Shown in pieces: positions 46,607-55,640 of a DNA stretch of 64,000 nt. The stretch's first letter is position 1, and each line of letters opens with the position of its first letter. Under the pieces are notes generated by a model. The model ran no database searches and was not told the DNA's origin. It saw only the letters and a list, made by a program, of their open reading frames with translations. The position numbers were made by a program, and so were the translations under genes. The stretch spans positions 434,001 to 498,000 of the forward strand of contig NZ_SCOM01000003.1 of assembly GCF_005508865.1 (NCBI RefSeq), read 5' to 3'. Origin of the DNA: Pseudomonas sp. F(2018) (GTDB lineage Bacteria; Pseudomonadota; Gammaproteobacteria; Pseudomonadales; Pseudomonadaceae).

Positions 46607-47557
46607 ATGTCGGTCTTCACGCCCCTCGAACGCCATGAACTGGAAGTCTTCCTCGAACCCTACGGCCTGGGCCGTCTGAAGGATTTCCGCGGCATCGCCG
46701 CCGGCACCGAGAACAGCAACTTCTTCGTCAGCCTGGACGGTGGCGAGTTCGTGCTGACTCTGGTGGAGCGCGGCCCGCGGGCCGACATGCCGTTCTTCAT
46801 CGCGCTGCTCGAACGCCTGCACCAGGCCGGCCTGCCGGTGCCCTACGCGGTGCCGACGCAGAATGGCGAGGCGCTGCGTGAACTGGCGGAAAAGCCGGCC
46901 ATCCTGCAGCCGCGCCTGGCCGGCAAGCACGTCAGCCAGCCCAACGCCCATCATTGCGCGGAAGTCGGCACCTGGCTGGCGCGCCTGCACCTGGCGACCC
47001 GCGACAACATCCTCGAACGGCGCAGCGACCGCGGTCTCGACTGGATGCTGGAAGAGGGCCCGGTACTGGCCCTGGAGCTGCACGACGAGCAGCTGCCGCT
47101 GCTGCGCGACAGCCTGCACGAGGTGGGCGAGCTGAAGGCGCGCATCCTCGCCCTGCCGCGGGCCAATCTGCATGCCGACCTGTTCCGCGACAACGCGCTG
47201 TTCGACGGCAACCAGCTGGCCGGGGTGATCGACTTCTACAACGCCTGCTCGGGGCCGATGCTCTACGACCTGGCGATCACCCTCAACGACTGGTGCTCGC
47301 AGGCCGACGACGACCTGGACCTGGCCCGTGGTCGCGCCCTGCTCGGCGCCTACGCCGCGCTGCGCCCCTTCACCCGCGCCGAGGCCGAGCTATGGCCGGC
47401 CATGCTGCGCATCGCCTGCCTGCGCTTCTGGCTCTCAAGGCTGATCGCCGCCCGCCGCTTTCAGGGCCGCGATGTGCTGGTCAAGGATCCGGCCGAGTTC
47501 CAGCGCCGTCTGGCGCACCGTCAGCAGGTCAGACTGCCGCTACCGTTCGCCCTCTGA
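46607..47557 (+). CDS. thrB: Homoserine kinase (ThrB, APH-fold type)
   Basis: A 316-residue kinase that phosphorylates homoserine for threonine synthesis. This is the aminoglycoside-phosphotransferase-like form, not the GHMP form of enterobacteria. Evidence: GTENSNFFVSLDGGEFVLTL (nucleotide loop, about residue 31), LPRANLHADLFRDNALF (catalytic Asp, about residue 185) and GVIDFYNACSGPMLYDLAI (metal-binding Asp). Length matches the family. The 129 bases after it hold nothing that I can identify. Confidence 0.95.
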   Translation: MSVFTPLERHELEVFLEPYGLGRLKDFRGIAAGTENSNFFVSLDGGEFVLTLVERGPRADMPFFIALLERLHQAGLPVPYAVPTQNGEALRELAEKPAILQPRLAGKHVSQPNAHHCAEVGTWLARLHLATRDNILERRSDRGLDWMLEEGPVLALELHDEQLPLLRDSLHEVGELKARILALPRANLHADLFRDNALFDGNQLAGVIDFYNACSGPMLYDLAITLNDWCSQADDDLDLARGRALLGAYAALRPFTRAEAELWPAMLRIACLRFWLSRLIAARRFQGRDVLVKDPAEFQRRLAHRQQVRLPLPFAL

Positions 47558-47686
47558 GAACCTGCTTCCGACCTCCGGACTCGCGGCCAGCCGGCGTTAA
47601 AAGCAGCCTGGATCGCCAGCCCGGTAGGGATGCTCATTTACCGCTTGTAAACTGCGCTTCCTCGGCCGCTTTTGCCTTGCCTGACT

Positions 47687-48037
47687 CTAATTCCGAAGCT
47701 CGGAAACGGGTTCTGAGGCGGGCTGCAGGTTGTACAGCCAGCGTTCGCCGCGCGGGTTGTCCACCGGCTGCAGTCGCCCGAACTCGCTCTTGTCGATCAA
47801 CAGCTCCAGCTGCGCCTGGGCGTTGTATTCGCAGAAGCGCACACGCAGGCGGGTGTCCGCCGGCAACTGCAGGCCGCCGCCATCGTGCAGGGCCACCTCG
47901 GTGCGGTACTCGCGGAAATCGCCGGGGCACAGGATGTCCTGCAGCCCGGCCTGCCAGCGCGCAGCCTGGTAACCCACCAGCGCACCGACTCCCATCATCC
48001 CCAGCGTCGCCGCCGGCCAGCGCCATCCCTTGCGCAT
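47687..48037 (-). CDS. Hypothetical membrane-anchored protein next to znuA
   Basis: A 116-residue protein with one N-terminal hydrophobic helix (WPAATLGMMGVGALVGYQAARW) and a periplasmic domain of mixed strands with two cysteines (ILCPGDF and RVRFCEYN) that could form a disulfide. I do not recognise a family. Its start lies 9 bases after the znuA stop with an AGGAG site, so it is probably the second gene of the znuA transcript and under zinc control, which is inference. Confidence 0.65.
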   Translation of the reverse strand: MRKGWRWPAATLGMMGVGALVGYQAARWQAGLQDILCPGDFREYRTEVALHDGGGLQLPADTRLRVRFCEYNAQAQLELLIDKSEFGRLQPVDNPRGERWLYNLQPASEPVSELRN

Positions 48038-48046
48038 GTTCACTCC

Positions 48047-48955
48047 TCAGAGGCTTTCCAGGCAGCCGGCCAGGCCGCTGCCCAGATCGGTCAACAACTG
48101 TTCGTAGCTCGTGGCCTTGGCACCCAGCGCATCCAGCTCGGCCAGCTTCACCGGCAGGCCGGCGGACAGGGTGTCCGCCAGACGCGGGCGCAGCGGCGGC
48201 TCGCTGAACACGCAGGCCGGACCAGTCGCCTGTAGCCGTTCACGCATCGCCGCCACATGGCGCGCGCCCGGCTGCACCTCGCTGGCGGCGGTGAAGACAC
48301 CGGCGTGTTGCAGACCGTAGGCGGACTCGAAGTAGTCGAAGGCCTGGTGGAAGACGAAGAACGACTTGCTGGCCAGCGGCGCCAGGCGTGCCTCGAGCGC
48401 CGCATCGGCGGCGGACAGGCGCTGCTCGAAGGCCTGCAGGTTGGCCCGATAGCGCGCGGCGTTGGCCGGGTCGGCAGTGGACAGATCGGCGGCGATCTTC
48501 GCGGCGATCACCCGCGCATTGGCCGGCAGCAGCCAGAGGTGAGCGTCCAGGCTGCCGGGGCGATGCTCGTGGTCGTGCTCGTCCGCGCCATGCTCGTCGT
48601 GGTGCTCATGCTCGCCTTCGCTCTCGCCGAAGTGGCGCAGGGTCAGGCCCGGCAGCTCCTGTACCGCCACGCTCGGCAGCTCGCGGCCACTCAGCACGCG
48701 CGGCAGGAAAGTCTCCATGTCCGCACCGATCCAGTACAACAGGTCGGCGCTCTGCACCCGGCGCACGTCCGACGGACGCAGGGCAAAGTGGTGCGGCGAA
48801 GCACCCGGCGGCAGCAGCACCTCGGGCTGGCCGAGATCGCCCTGCACGGCGGCGGCGATCAGCTGCAGCGGCTTGATGCTGGTCAGCACGCGCACCTCGG
48901 CCTGAGCGGTCAGGCTGAACAGGGAGAAAGCGAGAACAACGAACAGACGCGACAC
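48047..48955 (-). CDS. znuA: Zinc ABC transporter, periplasmic zinc-binding protein ZnuA
   Basis: A 302-residue periplasmic zinc-binding protein of the high-affinity ZnuABC importer. After a signal peptide (VSRLFVVLAFSLFSLTAQA, GTG start at 48955) come the first zinc ligand region LLPPGASPHHFALRPSDV and a His/Asp/Glu-rich loop (GEHEHHDEHGADEHDHEHR). The HLWLLPANARVIA segment and the second half with FFVFHQAFDYFESAYGL follow. Divergent from zur across a Zur-box-like palindrome. A clear ribosome binding site for the GTG is lacking, so the start is less certain than the gene. Confidence 0.93.
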   Translation of the reverse strand: MSRLFVVLAFSLFSLTAQAEVRVLTSIKPLQLIAAAVQGDLGQPEVLLPPGASPHHFALRPSDVRRVQSADLLYWIGADMETFLPRVLSGRELPSVAVQELPGLTLRHFGESEGEHEHHDEHGADEHDHEHRPGSLDAHLWLLPANARVIAAKIAADLSTADPANAARYRANLQAFEQRLSAADAALEARLAPLASKSFFVFHQAFDYFESAYGLQHAGVFTAASEVQPGARHVAAMRERLQATGPACVFSEPPLRPRLADTLSAGLPVKLAELDALGAKATSYEQLLTDLGSGLAGCLESL

Positions 48956-48980
48956 GACGGCAAGACTCGGCAGAAAAAGA

Positions 48981-48993
48981 GTTATAGAATAAC
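48981..48993. promoter_or_regulatory. Zur box in the znuA-zur gap
   Basis: GTTAT-AGA-ATAAC is a perfect inverted repeat at the centre of the 63-base gap between the divergent znuA and zur genes, and is close to the core of known gammaproteobacterial Zur boxes. One site could repress both transcripts when zinc is plentiful. Confidence 0.72.
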
Positions 48994-49018
48994 GTCTCTT
49001 CACCCGGACGTCCTCGTC

Positions 49019-49519
49019 ATGTTCAAGCCGCTGACCGATAACACCCCGCTGGCCTGCCTGCCGCACGACCATTCGCGCTGCGTGGCCGCCGCCCTGGCCG
49101 AGGCCGAGGCGCTGTGCGCCAAGCAGGGCACGCGCCTGACCGCGCTGCGCAAGCGCGTGCTGGAACTGGTTTGGGCCAGCCACAAGCCGCTGGGCGCCTA
49201 CGACATTCTCGGCGTGCTGAGCGACGAGGACGGCCGCCGCGCCGCGCCGCCCACCGTGTACCGCGCCCTGGACTTCCTCCTGGAAAACGGCCTGGTCCAT
49301 CGCATCGCATCGCTCAACGCCTTTATCGGCTGCGTGCACCCGGGCGAGCTGCACCAGGGCCAGTTCCTCATCTGCCGCACCTGCCACACCGCCATCGAGC
49401 TGGAGCAGGCCTCGATCAGCCAGGCCATCGTCAGCGGAGCCAGCCAGGTCGGTTTCGCCGTGGAGAGCCAGACCGTCGAAGTGGTCGGCCTGTGCGCCGG
49501 CTGCCAGGGCCCGCGATGA
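49019..49519 (+). CDS. zur: Zinc uptake regulator Zur (Np20)
   Basis: A 166-residue Fur-family repressor. The winged-helix domain has [26 protein letters not shown] and [30 protein letters not shown]. The metal-binding part has the structural CRTC and CAGC cysteine pairs plus the [13 protein letters not shown]is residues. It lacks the long His-rich stretch of Fur, as expected for Zur. The stop overlaps the start of znuC (ATGA), so the regulator is in the operon that it controls. Confidence 0.95.
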   Translation: MFKPLTDNTPLACLPHDHSRCVAAALAEAEALCAKQGTRLTALRKRVLELVWASHKPLGAYDILGVLSDEDGRRAAPPTVYRALDFLLENGLVHRIASLNAFIGCVHPGELHQGQFLICRTCHTAIELEQASISQAIVSGASQVGFAVESQTVEVVGLCAGCQGPR

Positions 49520-50307
49520 GCGAGGCGCTGATCCATCTCGACGGCGTCGGCGTCGGCTTCGCCGGCCAGGCCGTGCTGCAGGACGTGCAGCTGACCGTGC
49601 GCCCCGGCGAGATCGTCACCCTGATCGGCCCCAACGGCGCCGGCAAGACCACCCTGGTACGCACCGTGCTCGGCCTGCTCAAGCCCGACCGCGGCAGCGT
49701 GCAGCGCAAGGCGCGCCTGCGCGTCGGCTACATGCCGCAGAAGCTCCACGTCGAGCCGACCCTGCCGCTCTCGGTGCTGCGCTTCCTGCGCCTGGTGCCG
49801 GGCGTGGATCGCGCCGCCGCCATGGCCGCGCTGGCCGAAGTGGGCGCCGAGCAGGTGCTGGACAGCCCGCTGCAGAGCATCTCCGGCGGCGAGCTGCAGC
49901 GCGTGCTGCTGGCCCGCGCCCTGCTGCGCGAGCCGGAACTGCTGGTGCTCGACGAGCCGGTGCAGGGTGTCGACGTGGCCGGCCAGGCCGAGCTGTACCG
50001 CCTGATCACCCGCCTGCGCGACCGCCACGGCTGCGGCGTGCTGATGGTGTCCCACGACCTGCACCTGGTGATGAGCACCACCGACCAGGTGGTCTGTCTG
50101 AATCGCCACGTGTGCTGCTCCGGCCACCCGGAACACGTCAGCAACGACCCGGCCTTCGTCGAGATGTTCGGCCAGGACGCCAAGAGCCTGGCCATCTACC
50201 ACCACCACCACGACCACAGCCACGACCTGCACGGCGCGGTGGTCGAGGCGCCCGGCCTGACCATTCACGGCCCGGCCCATGTGCACGGCCCGGGGTGCAA
50301 GCACTGA
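49516..50307 (+). CDS. znuC: Zinc ABC transporter, ATP-binding protein ZnuC
   Basis: A 263-residue ATPase that drives zinc import. Walker [10 protein letters not shown] (about residue 37), Q loop YMPQKLHV, signature [15 protein letters not shown] (about 127), Walker [13 protein letters not shown] and the H-loop MVSHDLHLV. The last 45 residues form a His-rich tail ([13 protein letters not shown]...[13 protein letters not shown]), absent from E. coli-length ABC domains, that could bind zinc. It shares one base with znuB. Confidence 0.95.
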   Translation: MSEALIHLDGVGVGFAGQAVLQDVQLTVRPGEIVTLIGPNGAGKTTLVRTVLGLLKPDRGSVQRKARLRVGYMPQKLHVEPTLPLSVLRFLRLVPGVDRAAAMAALAEVGAEQVLDSPLQSISGGELQRVLLARALLREPELLVLDEPVQGVDVAGQAELYRLITRLRDRHGCGVLMVSHDLHLVMSTTDQVVCLNRHVCCSGHPEHVSNDPAFVEMFGQDAKSLAIYHHHHDHSHDLHGAVVEAPGLTIHGPAHVHGPGCKH

Positions 50308-51095
50308 TGCCCGACTTCCTCCTCAACGCATTGCTCGCCGGCCTGGCCCTGGCCCTGGTGGCCGGCCCGCTCGGCTCCTTCGTGGTGTGGCGGCGCATGG
50401 CCTATTTCGGCGACACCCTGTCCCACGCCGCCCTGCTCGGCGTGGCCCTGGGCTTCCTCCTCGACCTCAGCCCGACCCTGGCGGTCACCGTCGGCTGCCT
50501 GCTGCTCGCCGTGCTGCTGGTCACCCTGCAGCAGCGCCAGGCACTGGCCTCGGACACCCTGCTCGGCATCCTGGCGCCGACCACCCTGTCGCTGGGGCTG
50601 GTGGTACTGAGTTTTATGGACGAGGTGCGCATCGACCTGATGGGCTACCTGTTCGGCGACCTGCTGGCCGTCGGCAGCGCCGACCTGGCCTGGATTCTCG
50701 GCGGCTGCGCCCTAGTCCTGGCCCTGCTGCTGCCGTTGTGGCGGCGCCTGCTGGCGATCACCGTGCACGAGGAGCTGGCGCGGGTCGAAGGCCTGCCGGT
50801 GGCGGCACTGCGCCTGGCGCTGATGCTGCTGATCGCGGTGGTCATCGCCGTGGCCATGAAGATAGTCGGGGTGCTGCTGATCACCTCGCTGCTGATCATT
50901 CCGGCCGCCGCCGCCCAGCGCCATGCACGCACCCCGGAACAGATGGCGATCGGCGCCAGTTTCCTCGGTATGCTGGCGGTAGCCGCGGGCTTGAGCCTTT
51001 CCTGGTTCCAGGACACGCCAGCCGGGCCTTCTATCGTGGTATCAGCGGCAGCAATTTTCCTCATAGGCTTTGCCCTGCCCCGTCGGGCCCGTTAG
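50307..51095 (+). CDS. znuB: Zinc ABC transporter, permease ZnuB
   Basis: A 262-residue inner-membrane permease with about eight helices. Family signatures: VVWRRMAYFGDTLSHAALLGVALG near residue 27 and MKIVGVLLITSLLIIPAAAAQRHARTPEQM near residue 195. It is the last transporter gene of zur-znuC-znuB, joined to znuC by a TGATG overlap. Confidence 0.95.
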   Translation: MPDFLLNALLAGLALALVAGPLGSFVVWRRMAYFGDTLSHAALLGVALGFLLDLSPTLAVTVGCLLLAVLLVTLQQRQALASDTLLGILAPTTLSLGLVVLSFMDEVRIDLMGYLFGDLLAVGSADLAWILGGCALVLALLLPLWRRLLAITVHEELARVEGLPVAALRLALMLLIAVVIAVAMKIVGVLLITSLLIIPAAAAQRHARTPEQMAIGASFLGMLAVAAGLSLSWFQDTPAGPSIVVSAAAIFLIGFALPRRAR

Positions 51096-51145
51096 CATTG
51101 GGCGTTTTTTGCCCAATCCAAAACGCACCGAAACCAACGGGTCAC

Positions 51146-52156
51146 ATGATGAACAAGGGAAGCTATCGTTATCTCGCCGCGCTCGGCCTCGGCCTGCTGC
51201 TGGGCGAAGCCCGTGCCGAATACTGGACCGTGGATGAACTGGTAAAGGACTTCAGCCAGATCTCCGCACAGATCTCCCGCGGCGAGTTGCAGGCTGCCGA
51301 GAGCGGCCTCAATACCCTGCGCCAGCACACCGCCAGCAACGATGTACGCATCGGCCAGTACCAGCGCGAACTGGCCAACGCCTACCTGAAACAGGGTCGC
51401 CAGCAGCTGCAGGCCGGCAATGCCGCCGCGGCCAACGCCACCCTGAGTCAGGGCCAGCAGCACCTGAGCGCGGCCTCCCCGGCGCTGAAGCAGGAATACC
51501 AGGCCAGCCTGGCCGCCAGCGCCGCCGAGAGCGGTGCCAAGCCGGCAGCAGTGGCCGCAGCCAAACCGCAAGCGCAGCCGGCTCCGGCTCCGGCCAAGGT
51601 CGCGGCCAAGCCGGCGGTGGCCGCCGTCGCCGAGAACCCCACAGAGCGTCGCGAGGACGTCGAGCGCCGCCTGCAGGAAGCCGAGGCGATCATCGCCAAG
51701 AAGGAGGCCGAGCGCGCCCGCCAGCAGAAGTTGGCCGAGGAAAAAGCCGCCGCCGAGCGCGAGGCCCGTGCCCAGCCGGCCGCCGCCGCGCAACCTGCCG
51801 TTGCCCCAGCGCCCGCGGTGGCCAAGGTCGAAGCCGCCAAGCCGGCCGTGGCCGCCGCGCCCCGCGCACGCCTGATCGATCCGGCGGCAGCCAGCAGCAG
51901 CGTGCCCATGCCGATGCTCGATGCCAATGACCGCGACAGCCTGCGCAACCTGCTGGATCAGGTGGCCGCCGACGTGGTGGCGTTCGATTGCGCGGTGCGC
52001 CTGGAAGTACGCGAGGCCAAGGACTACCCCTTCGTCGCCGCCCTGCTCTCGGCGCGGATCAAGAAGCTCGACCCGGCCTTCGCCCCGCAATTCTCGCCGG
52101 TACTGAAGCCGGATCAGGAACCGCGCCTGGTGCTGAGCCCGCAAAGCAACGGCTGA
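51146..52156 (+). CDS. Exported coiled-coil protein with Ala/Pro/Lys-rich linkers, downstream of znuB
   Basis: A 336-residue protein with a signal peptide (YLAALGLGLLLGEARA). Residues 25-135 are helical and resemble a tetratricopeptide-like repeat region. From about 140 to 265 two Ala/Pro/Lys-rich linkers flank a charged coiled coil (ERREDVERRLQEAEAIIAKKEAERARQQKLAEEKAAAERE). The C-terminal 70 residues are a folded domain with no match that I recognise. The long linkers suggest a periplasm-spanning role, but this is inference. It begins 50 bases after znuB and may be under Zur. Confidence 0.8.
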   Translation: MMNKGSYRYLAALGLGLLLGEARAEYWTVDELVKDFSQISAQISRGELQAAESGLNTLRQHTASNDVRIGQYQRELANAYLKQGRQQLQAGNAAAANATLSQGQQHLSAASPALKQEYQASLAASAAESGAKPAAVAAAKPQAQPAPAPAKVAAKPAVAAVAENPTERREDVERRLQEAEAIIAKKEAERARQQKLAEEKAAAEREARAQPAAAAQPAVAPAPAVAKVEAAKPAVAAAPRARLIDPAAASSSVPMPMLDANDRDSLRNLLDQVAADVVAFDCAVRLEVREAKDYPFVAALLSARIKKLDPAFAPQFSPVLKPDQEPRLVLSPQSNG

Positions 52157-52174
52157 TCTCCGATCTGTGTCACC

Positions 52175-52197
52175 ACGGCCGCCCACGAGGCGGCCGT
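52175..52197 (+). terminator. Hairpin after the coiled-coil gene, probable terminator
   Basis: A perfect 9-bp GC-rich stem (ACGGCCGCC 52175-52183 / GGCGGCCGT 52189-52197) with a 5-nt loop lies 18 bases past the stop. The T run after it is interrupted (TTCGTTCTT), so termination may be incomplete. Confidence 0.65.
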
Positions 52198-52365
52198 TTC
52201 GTTCTTATTCCCTTCTGAAAACAATTCAGGTCAATAAAGACTAAGAGCGTATAAACAAAGCGGCTAAAATGCGCGGCTTTCGGCCAACCGCCTACGCTTG
52301 CTGAAATCGCCGGCCCCACCTCCACGCCGGCAGACAGCCTTCAACGTACCCACAAGGTTCGCTCC

Positions 52366-53373
52366 GTGATCGAGTTTCACCACGTCAACAAGACCTATCG
52401 GGTCGCCGGGCGCGATGTGCCTGCCTTGCAGCCCACCAGTCTGCGCGTCAAACGCGGCCAGGTGTTCGGCCTGATCGGCCATTCCGGGGCCGGCAAGAGC
52501 ACCCTGCTGCGCCTGATCAATCGCCTGGAAGAACCCAGCGGCGGTCGCATCGAGATCGATGGCGAAGACGTCACCGCGCTGGATGCCAACGGCCTGCGCC
52601 GCTTCCGCCGCCAGGTCGGGATGATCTTCCAGCACTTCAACCTGCTGTCGTCGAAGACTGTCGCCGCCAACGTGGCCATGCCGCTGGAGCTGGCCGGCGA
52701 GCTGAGCCGCGAGCAGATCACCCAGCGCGTCGCCGAACTGCTGGCCCGGGTCGGCCTCAGCGATCACGCCAACAAGTTCCCGGCGCAGCTGTCCGGCGGC
52801 CAGAAGCAGCGCGTCGGCATCGCCCGCGCCCTGGCCACCCGGCCGAAGATCCTGCTGTGCGACGAGGCCACCAGCGCCCTCGATCCGCAGACCACCGGCC
52901 AGGTCCTGCAGCTGCTGGCCGAGATCAACCGCGAGCTGGGCCTGACCATCGTCCTCATCACCCACGAGATGGACGTGATCCGCCGGGTCTGCGACCAGGT
53001 GGCGGTGATGGACGCCGGCACCATCGTCGAGCAGGGCCCGGTGGCCCAGGTGTTCCTCCACCCGCAGCACCCGACCACGCGCCGCTTCGTGCAGGAAGAC
53101 GAGCACATCGACGAGAACGAGCAGCGCGACGACTTCGCCCATGTCAGCGGCAGGATCCTGCGCCTGACCTTCCAGGGCGAGGCCACCTACGCGCCGTTGC
53201 TCGGCACCGTGGCCCGCGAGACCGGCGTCGACTACAGCATCCTTGCCGGGCGCATCGACCGCATCAAGGACACGCCCTACGGCCAGCTGACACTGGCCCT
53301 GACCGGCGGCGACATCGACGCCGCGCTGGCGCGCTTCGGCGCCGCCGACGTGCACCTGGAGGTGCTGCGCTGA
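52366..53373 (+). CDS. metN: Methionine ABC transporter, ATP-binding protein MetN
   Basis: A 335-residue ATPase. Walker [10 protein letters not shown] (about residue 38), Q loop [14 protein letters not shown], signature [15 protein letters not shown] (about 140) and Walker [17 protein letters not shown]. The C-terminal NIL domain (from about 265) is the regulatory methionine-binding domain that causes trans-inhibition. The start is GTG 52366 with AAGG upstream. It shares one base with metI. The 168 bases before it (52198-52365) are AT-rich around 52230-52270, suggesting the operon promoter, but I cannot assign the elements. Confidence 0.95.
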   Translation: MIEFHHVNKTYRVAGRDVPALQPTSLRVKRGQVFGLIGHSGAGKSTLLRLINRLEEPSGGRIEIDGEDVTALDANGLRRFRRQVGMIFQHFNLLSSKTVAANVAMPLELAGELSREQITQRVAELLARVGLSDHANKFPAQLSGGQKQRVGIARALATRPKILLCDEATSALDPQTTGQVLQLLAEINRELGLTIVLITHEMDVIRRVCDQVAVMDAGTIVEQGPVAQVFLHPQHPTTRRFVQEDEHIDENEQRDDFAHVSGRILRLTFQGEATYAPLLGTVARETGVDYSILAGRIDRIKDTPYGQLTLALTGGDIDAALARFGAADVHLEVLR

Positions 53374-54053
53374 TGCTCGAGCAACTGCTGACCAACTGGC
53401 TACCGAATGTCGACTGGCAGGAAATCGGCTACGCCAGCCTCGACACCCTCAATATGCTCGGCGGCGCCACCCTGTTCACCGTACTCCTGGGACTTCCCTT
53501 GGGCGTGCTGCTATTCCTCACCGGCCCGCGGCAGATGTTCGAGCAGCGCGCGCTGTACGGCGTGCTGTCGCTGGTGGTCAACGTGCTGCGCTCGGTGCCG
53601 TTCGTGATCCTGCTGATCCTGATGATCCCGCTGACCGTGCTGATCACCGGCACCTCGCTGGGCGTCGCCGGCGCCATCCCGCCGCTGGTGGTGGGCGCCA
53701 CGCCGTTCTTTGCCCGCCTGGTGGAAACTGCGCTGCGCGAAGTCGACCGCGGCATCATCGAAGCGACCCAGGCGATGGGCGCCAGCACGCTGCAGATCAT
53801 CTTCCGCGCCCTGTTGCCGGAAGCGCTGCCGGGGCTGATCGCGGCCACCACCGTGACCGCCATTACCCTGGTCTCCTACACCGCGATGAGCGGCCTGATC
53901 GGCGGCGGCGGCCTCGGCGACCTGGCCGTGCGCTACGGCTACCAGCGCTACCAGCCGGACGTGATGGCGGTGACCGTCATCCTCCTGCTGATCCTGGTGC
54001 AGGTCCTGCAGATGGGCGGCGACAAGCTGGTCATCCACTTCTCACGCAAGTAA
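53373..54053 (+). CDS. metI: Methionine ABC transporter, permease MetI
   Basis: A 226-residue permease with five predicted helices. The EAA-type coupling loop REVDRGIIEATQAMGASTLQIIFRALLPEALPGLIAA lies near residue 128, and GLIGGGGLGDLAVRYGYQRYQPDVM, the family C-terminal signature, near 175. It is between metN and metQ. Confidence 0.95.
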   Translation: MLEQLLTNWLPNVDWQEIGYASLDTLNMLGGATLFTVLLGLPLGVLLFLTGPRQMFEQRALYGVLSLVVNVLRSVPFVILLILMIPLTVLITGTSLGVAGAIPPLVVGATPFFARLVETALREVDRGIIEATQAMGASTLQIIFRALLPEALPGLIAATTVTAITLVSYTAMSGLIGGGGLGDLAVRYGYQRYQPDVMAVTVILLLILVQVLQMGGDKLVIHFSRK

Positions 54054-54129
54054 CCCATTCGCACCACCTAGAACAGCGGGCGACCGGCCACCCGTCGCAC
54101 CCCGCGCCATATCCCACAAGGAGCTGAAC

Positions 54130-54909
54130 ATGAAGAAACTGCTGACTGCCCTGGCCGCCGCTGCGGCCCTCACCTCCGCCGCCGCCCACGCCGGCGAGAT
54201 CAGCGTCGCGGCCACCGCCGTGCCGCACGCGGAGCTCCTCGAATTCGTCAAACCGGCCCTGGCCAAGGAAGGCGTGGAGCTGAAGATCAAGGTCTTCACC
54301 GACTACGTGCAGCCGAACGTGCAGGTCGCCGAAGGCCGCCTGGACGCCAACTTCTTCCAGCACCAGCCGTACCTGGACGAGTTCAACACCTCGCGTGGCA
54401 CCCAGCTGGTGAGCATCGCCGGCGTGCACGTCGAGCCCTTCGGCGCTTACTCCAGCAAGATCAAGAAGCTCGACGAGCTGAGCGAAGGCGCCCAGGTGGT
54501 GATCCCCAACGACGCCACCAACGGCGGCCGCGCCCTGCTGCTGCTGCAGAAGGCCGGTGTGATCAAGCTGAAGGCCGACGCCGGCATCACCGCCACCGTC
54601 AAGGACATCGCCGAGAACCCGAAGGGCATCAAGGTACGTGAACTGGAAGCGGCCACCCTGCCGCGCGTCCTGGCCCAGGTCGACCTGGCCCTGATCAACA
54701 CCAACTATGCCCTGGAAGCCGGCCTCAATCCGACCAAGGACGCCCTGGTGATCGAAGGCTCCGACTCGCCGTACGTGAACATCCTGGTGACCACCAGCGA
54801 GAAGAAGGACAACGCCGACCTGCAGAAGCTGGCCAAGGCCCTGCACACACCGGAAGTGAAGAAATTCATCGCCGACAAGTACAAGGGTGCCGTGGTCCCT
54901 GCGTTCTGA
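54130..54909 (+). CDS. metQ: Methionine-binding lipoprotein-type protein MetQ (non-lipidated form)
   Basis: A 259-residue NlpA-family substrate-binding protein. The N-terminus is MKKLLTALAAAAALTSAAAHA, a type I signal peptide without a lipobox Cys, so the mature protein should be soluble in the periplasm, unlike E. coli MetQ. The mature part has ISVAATAVPHAELLEFVKPALAKEG, LKIKVFTDYVQPN and the VVIPNDATNGGRALLLL segment that closes over the ligand. Ends at a strong terminator. Confidence 0.95.
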   Translation: MKKLLTALAAAAALTSAAAHAGEISVAATAVPHAELLEFVKPALAKEGVELKIKVFTDYVQPNVQVAEGRLDANFFQHQPYLDEFNTSRGTQLVSIAGVHVEPFGAYSSKIKKLDELSEGAQVVIPNDATNGGRALLLLQKAGVIKLKADAGITATVKDIAENPKGIKVRELEAATLPRVLAQVDLALINTNYALEAGLNPTKDALVIEGSDSPYVNILVTTSEKKDNADLQKLAKALHTPEVKKFIADKYKGAVVPAF

Positions 54910-54927
54910 TCGCCGTCAGCCGCCAAG

Positions 54928-54957
54928 AAAAAGCCCGCTCATCGAGCGGGCTTTTTT
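54928..54957 (+). terminator. Rho-independent terminator after metQ
   Basis: A perfect 13-bp stem AAAAAGCCCGCTC (54928-54940) / GAGCGGGCTTTTT (54944-54956), 3-nt loop, followed by a T run. It also overlaps the end of the convergent 54957 gene and can serve both strands. Confidence 0.93.
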
Positions 54958-55634
54958 CATTGCGGATGGCGCCATAGCCATAGCGCCAGCCAGAGGAACC
55001 AGAGCAGGGCGAACAACGAGGCGGGCATGCTCCAGTTCATCGCCCGTTCGGAGAAGCCGTCGTGGCCCTGCAGCAGGGCGGCCAGCAGGTTGGCGCTCCC
55101 AGCCAGCAGCACACCGAGCGCCAGGCCGCGCGGCGCCGGGCGGCTCAGCCACAGCGCCGGCGCATAGAACAGCAGGCTGATGGCGAAGCCCAGGCCGAAC
55201 AGCGCGGCCAGGCCCGCCTCGATCTGCCGCACGCCGAAGGTGGCGGCGAACAGCTGGCTCCTGAGCGGCTCCTCGGCCCGCGCCCACTGATCGACCATCA
55301 GTTTCAGCGCCACCCCATCCACCGCCTGCAGGGCGAAGGCCAGGGCCAGGCTGGCCACGGCACAGGCGGCGCCGAACAGGGCCCAGACCCCAGCCTTGCC
55401 ATCGCGCAGGCGCCAGGCCAGAGCCAGCAGGGCGAGCACACCGAGCAGCACGCCCAGCAATTGGATCAGGTGGCTGCTCAGCCAGTGGTGGTCGGCGGCG
55501 TATTCGGCGAAGGCCGCGGCAGCATCCCAGGGCGGCGCCTGCATCGGATGCAGAATGGTGCCCAGCATCAGCAACACTGCGCCGAGCAGGGCGGCCACGG
55601 CGCCCAGGCGCGAGCAGTACCGCGTATCGGGCAT
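54957..55634 (-). CDS. Polytopic membrane protein of unknown function, end of the oxidase cluster
   Basis: A 225-residue protein with about six membrane helices (for example LGAVAALLGAVLLMLGTILHP, IQLLGVLLGVLALLALAWRL and LFGLGFAISLLFYAPALWL). The pattern, with a conserved HP at the end of helix 1, is shared with small DUF4386-like membrane proteins, but I cannot be certain. It is 6 bases after the sco stop on the same strand, so it is probably the last gene of the cytochrome oxidase transcript. Confidence 0.65.
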   Translation of the reverse strand: MPDTRYCSRLGAVAALLGAVLLMLGTILHPMQAPPWDAAAAFAEYAADHHWLSSHLIQLLGVLLGVLALLALAWRLRDGKAGVWALFGAACAVASLALAFALQAVDGVALKLMVDQWARAEEPLRSQLFAATFGVRQIEAGLAALFGLGFAISLLFYAPALWLSRPAPRGLALGVLLAGSANLLAALLQGHDGFSERAMNWSMPASLFALLWFLWLALWLWRHPQ

Positions 55635-55640
55635 GGCGCC

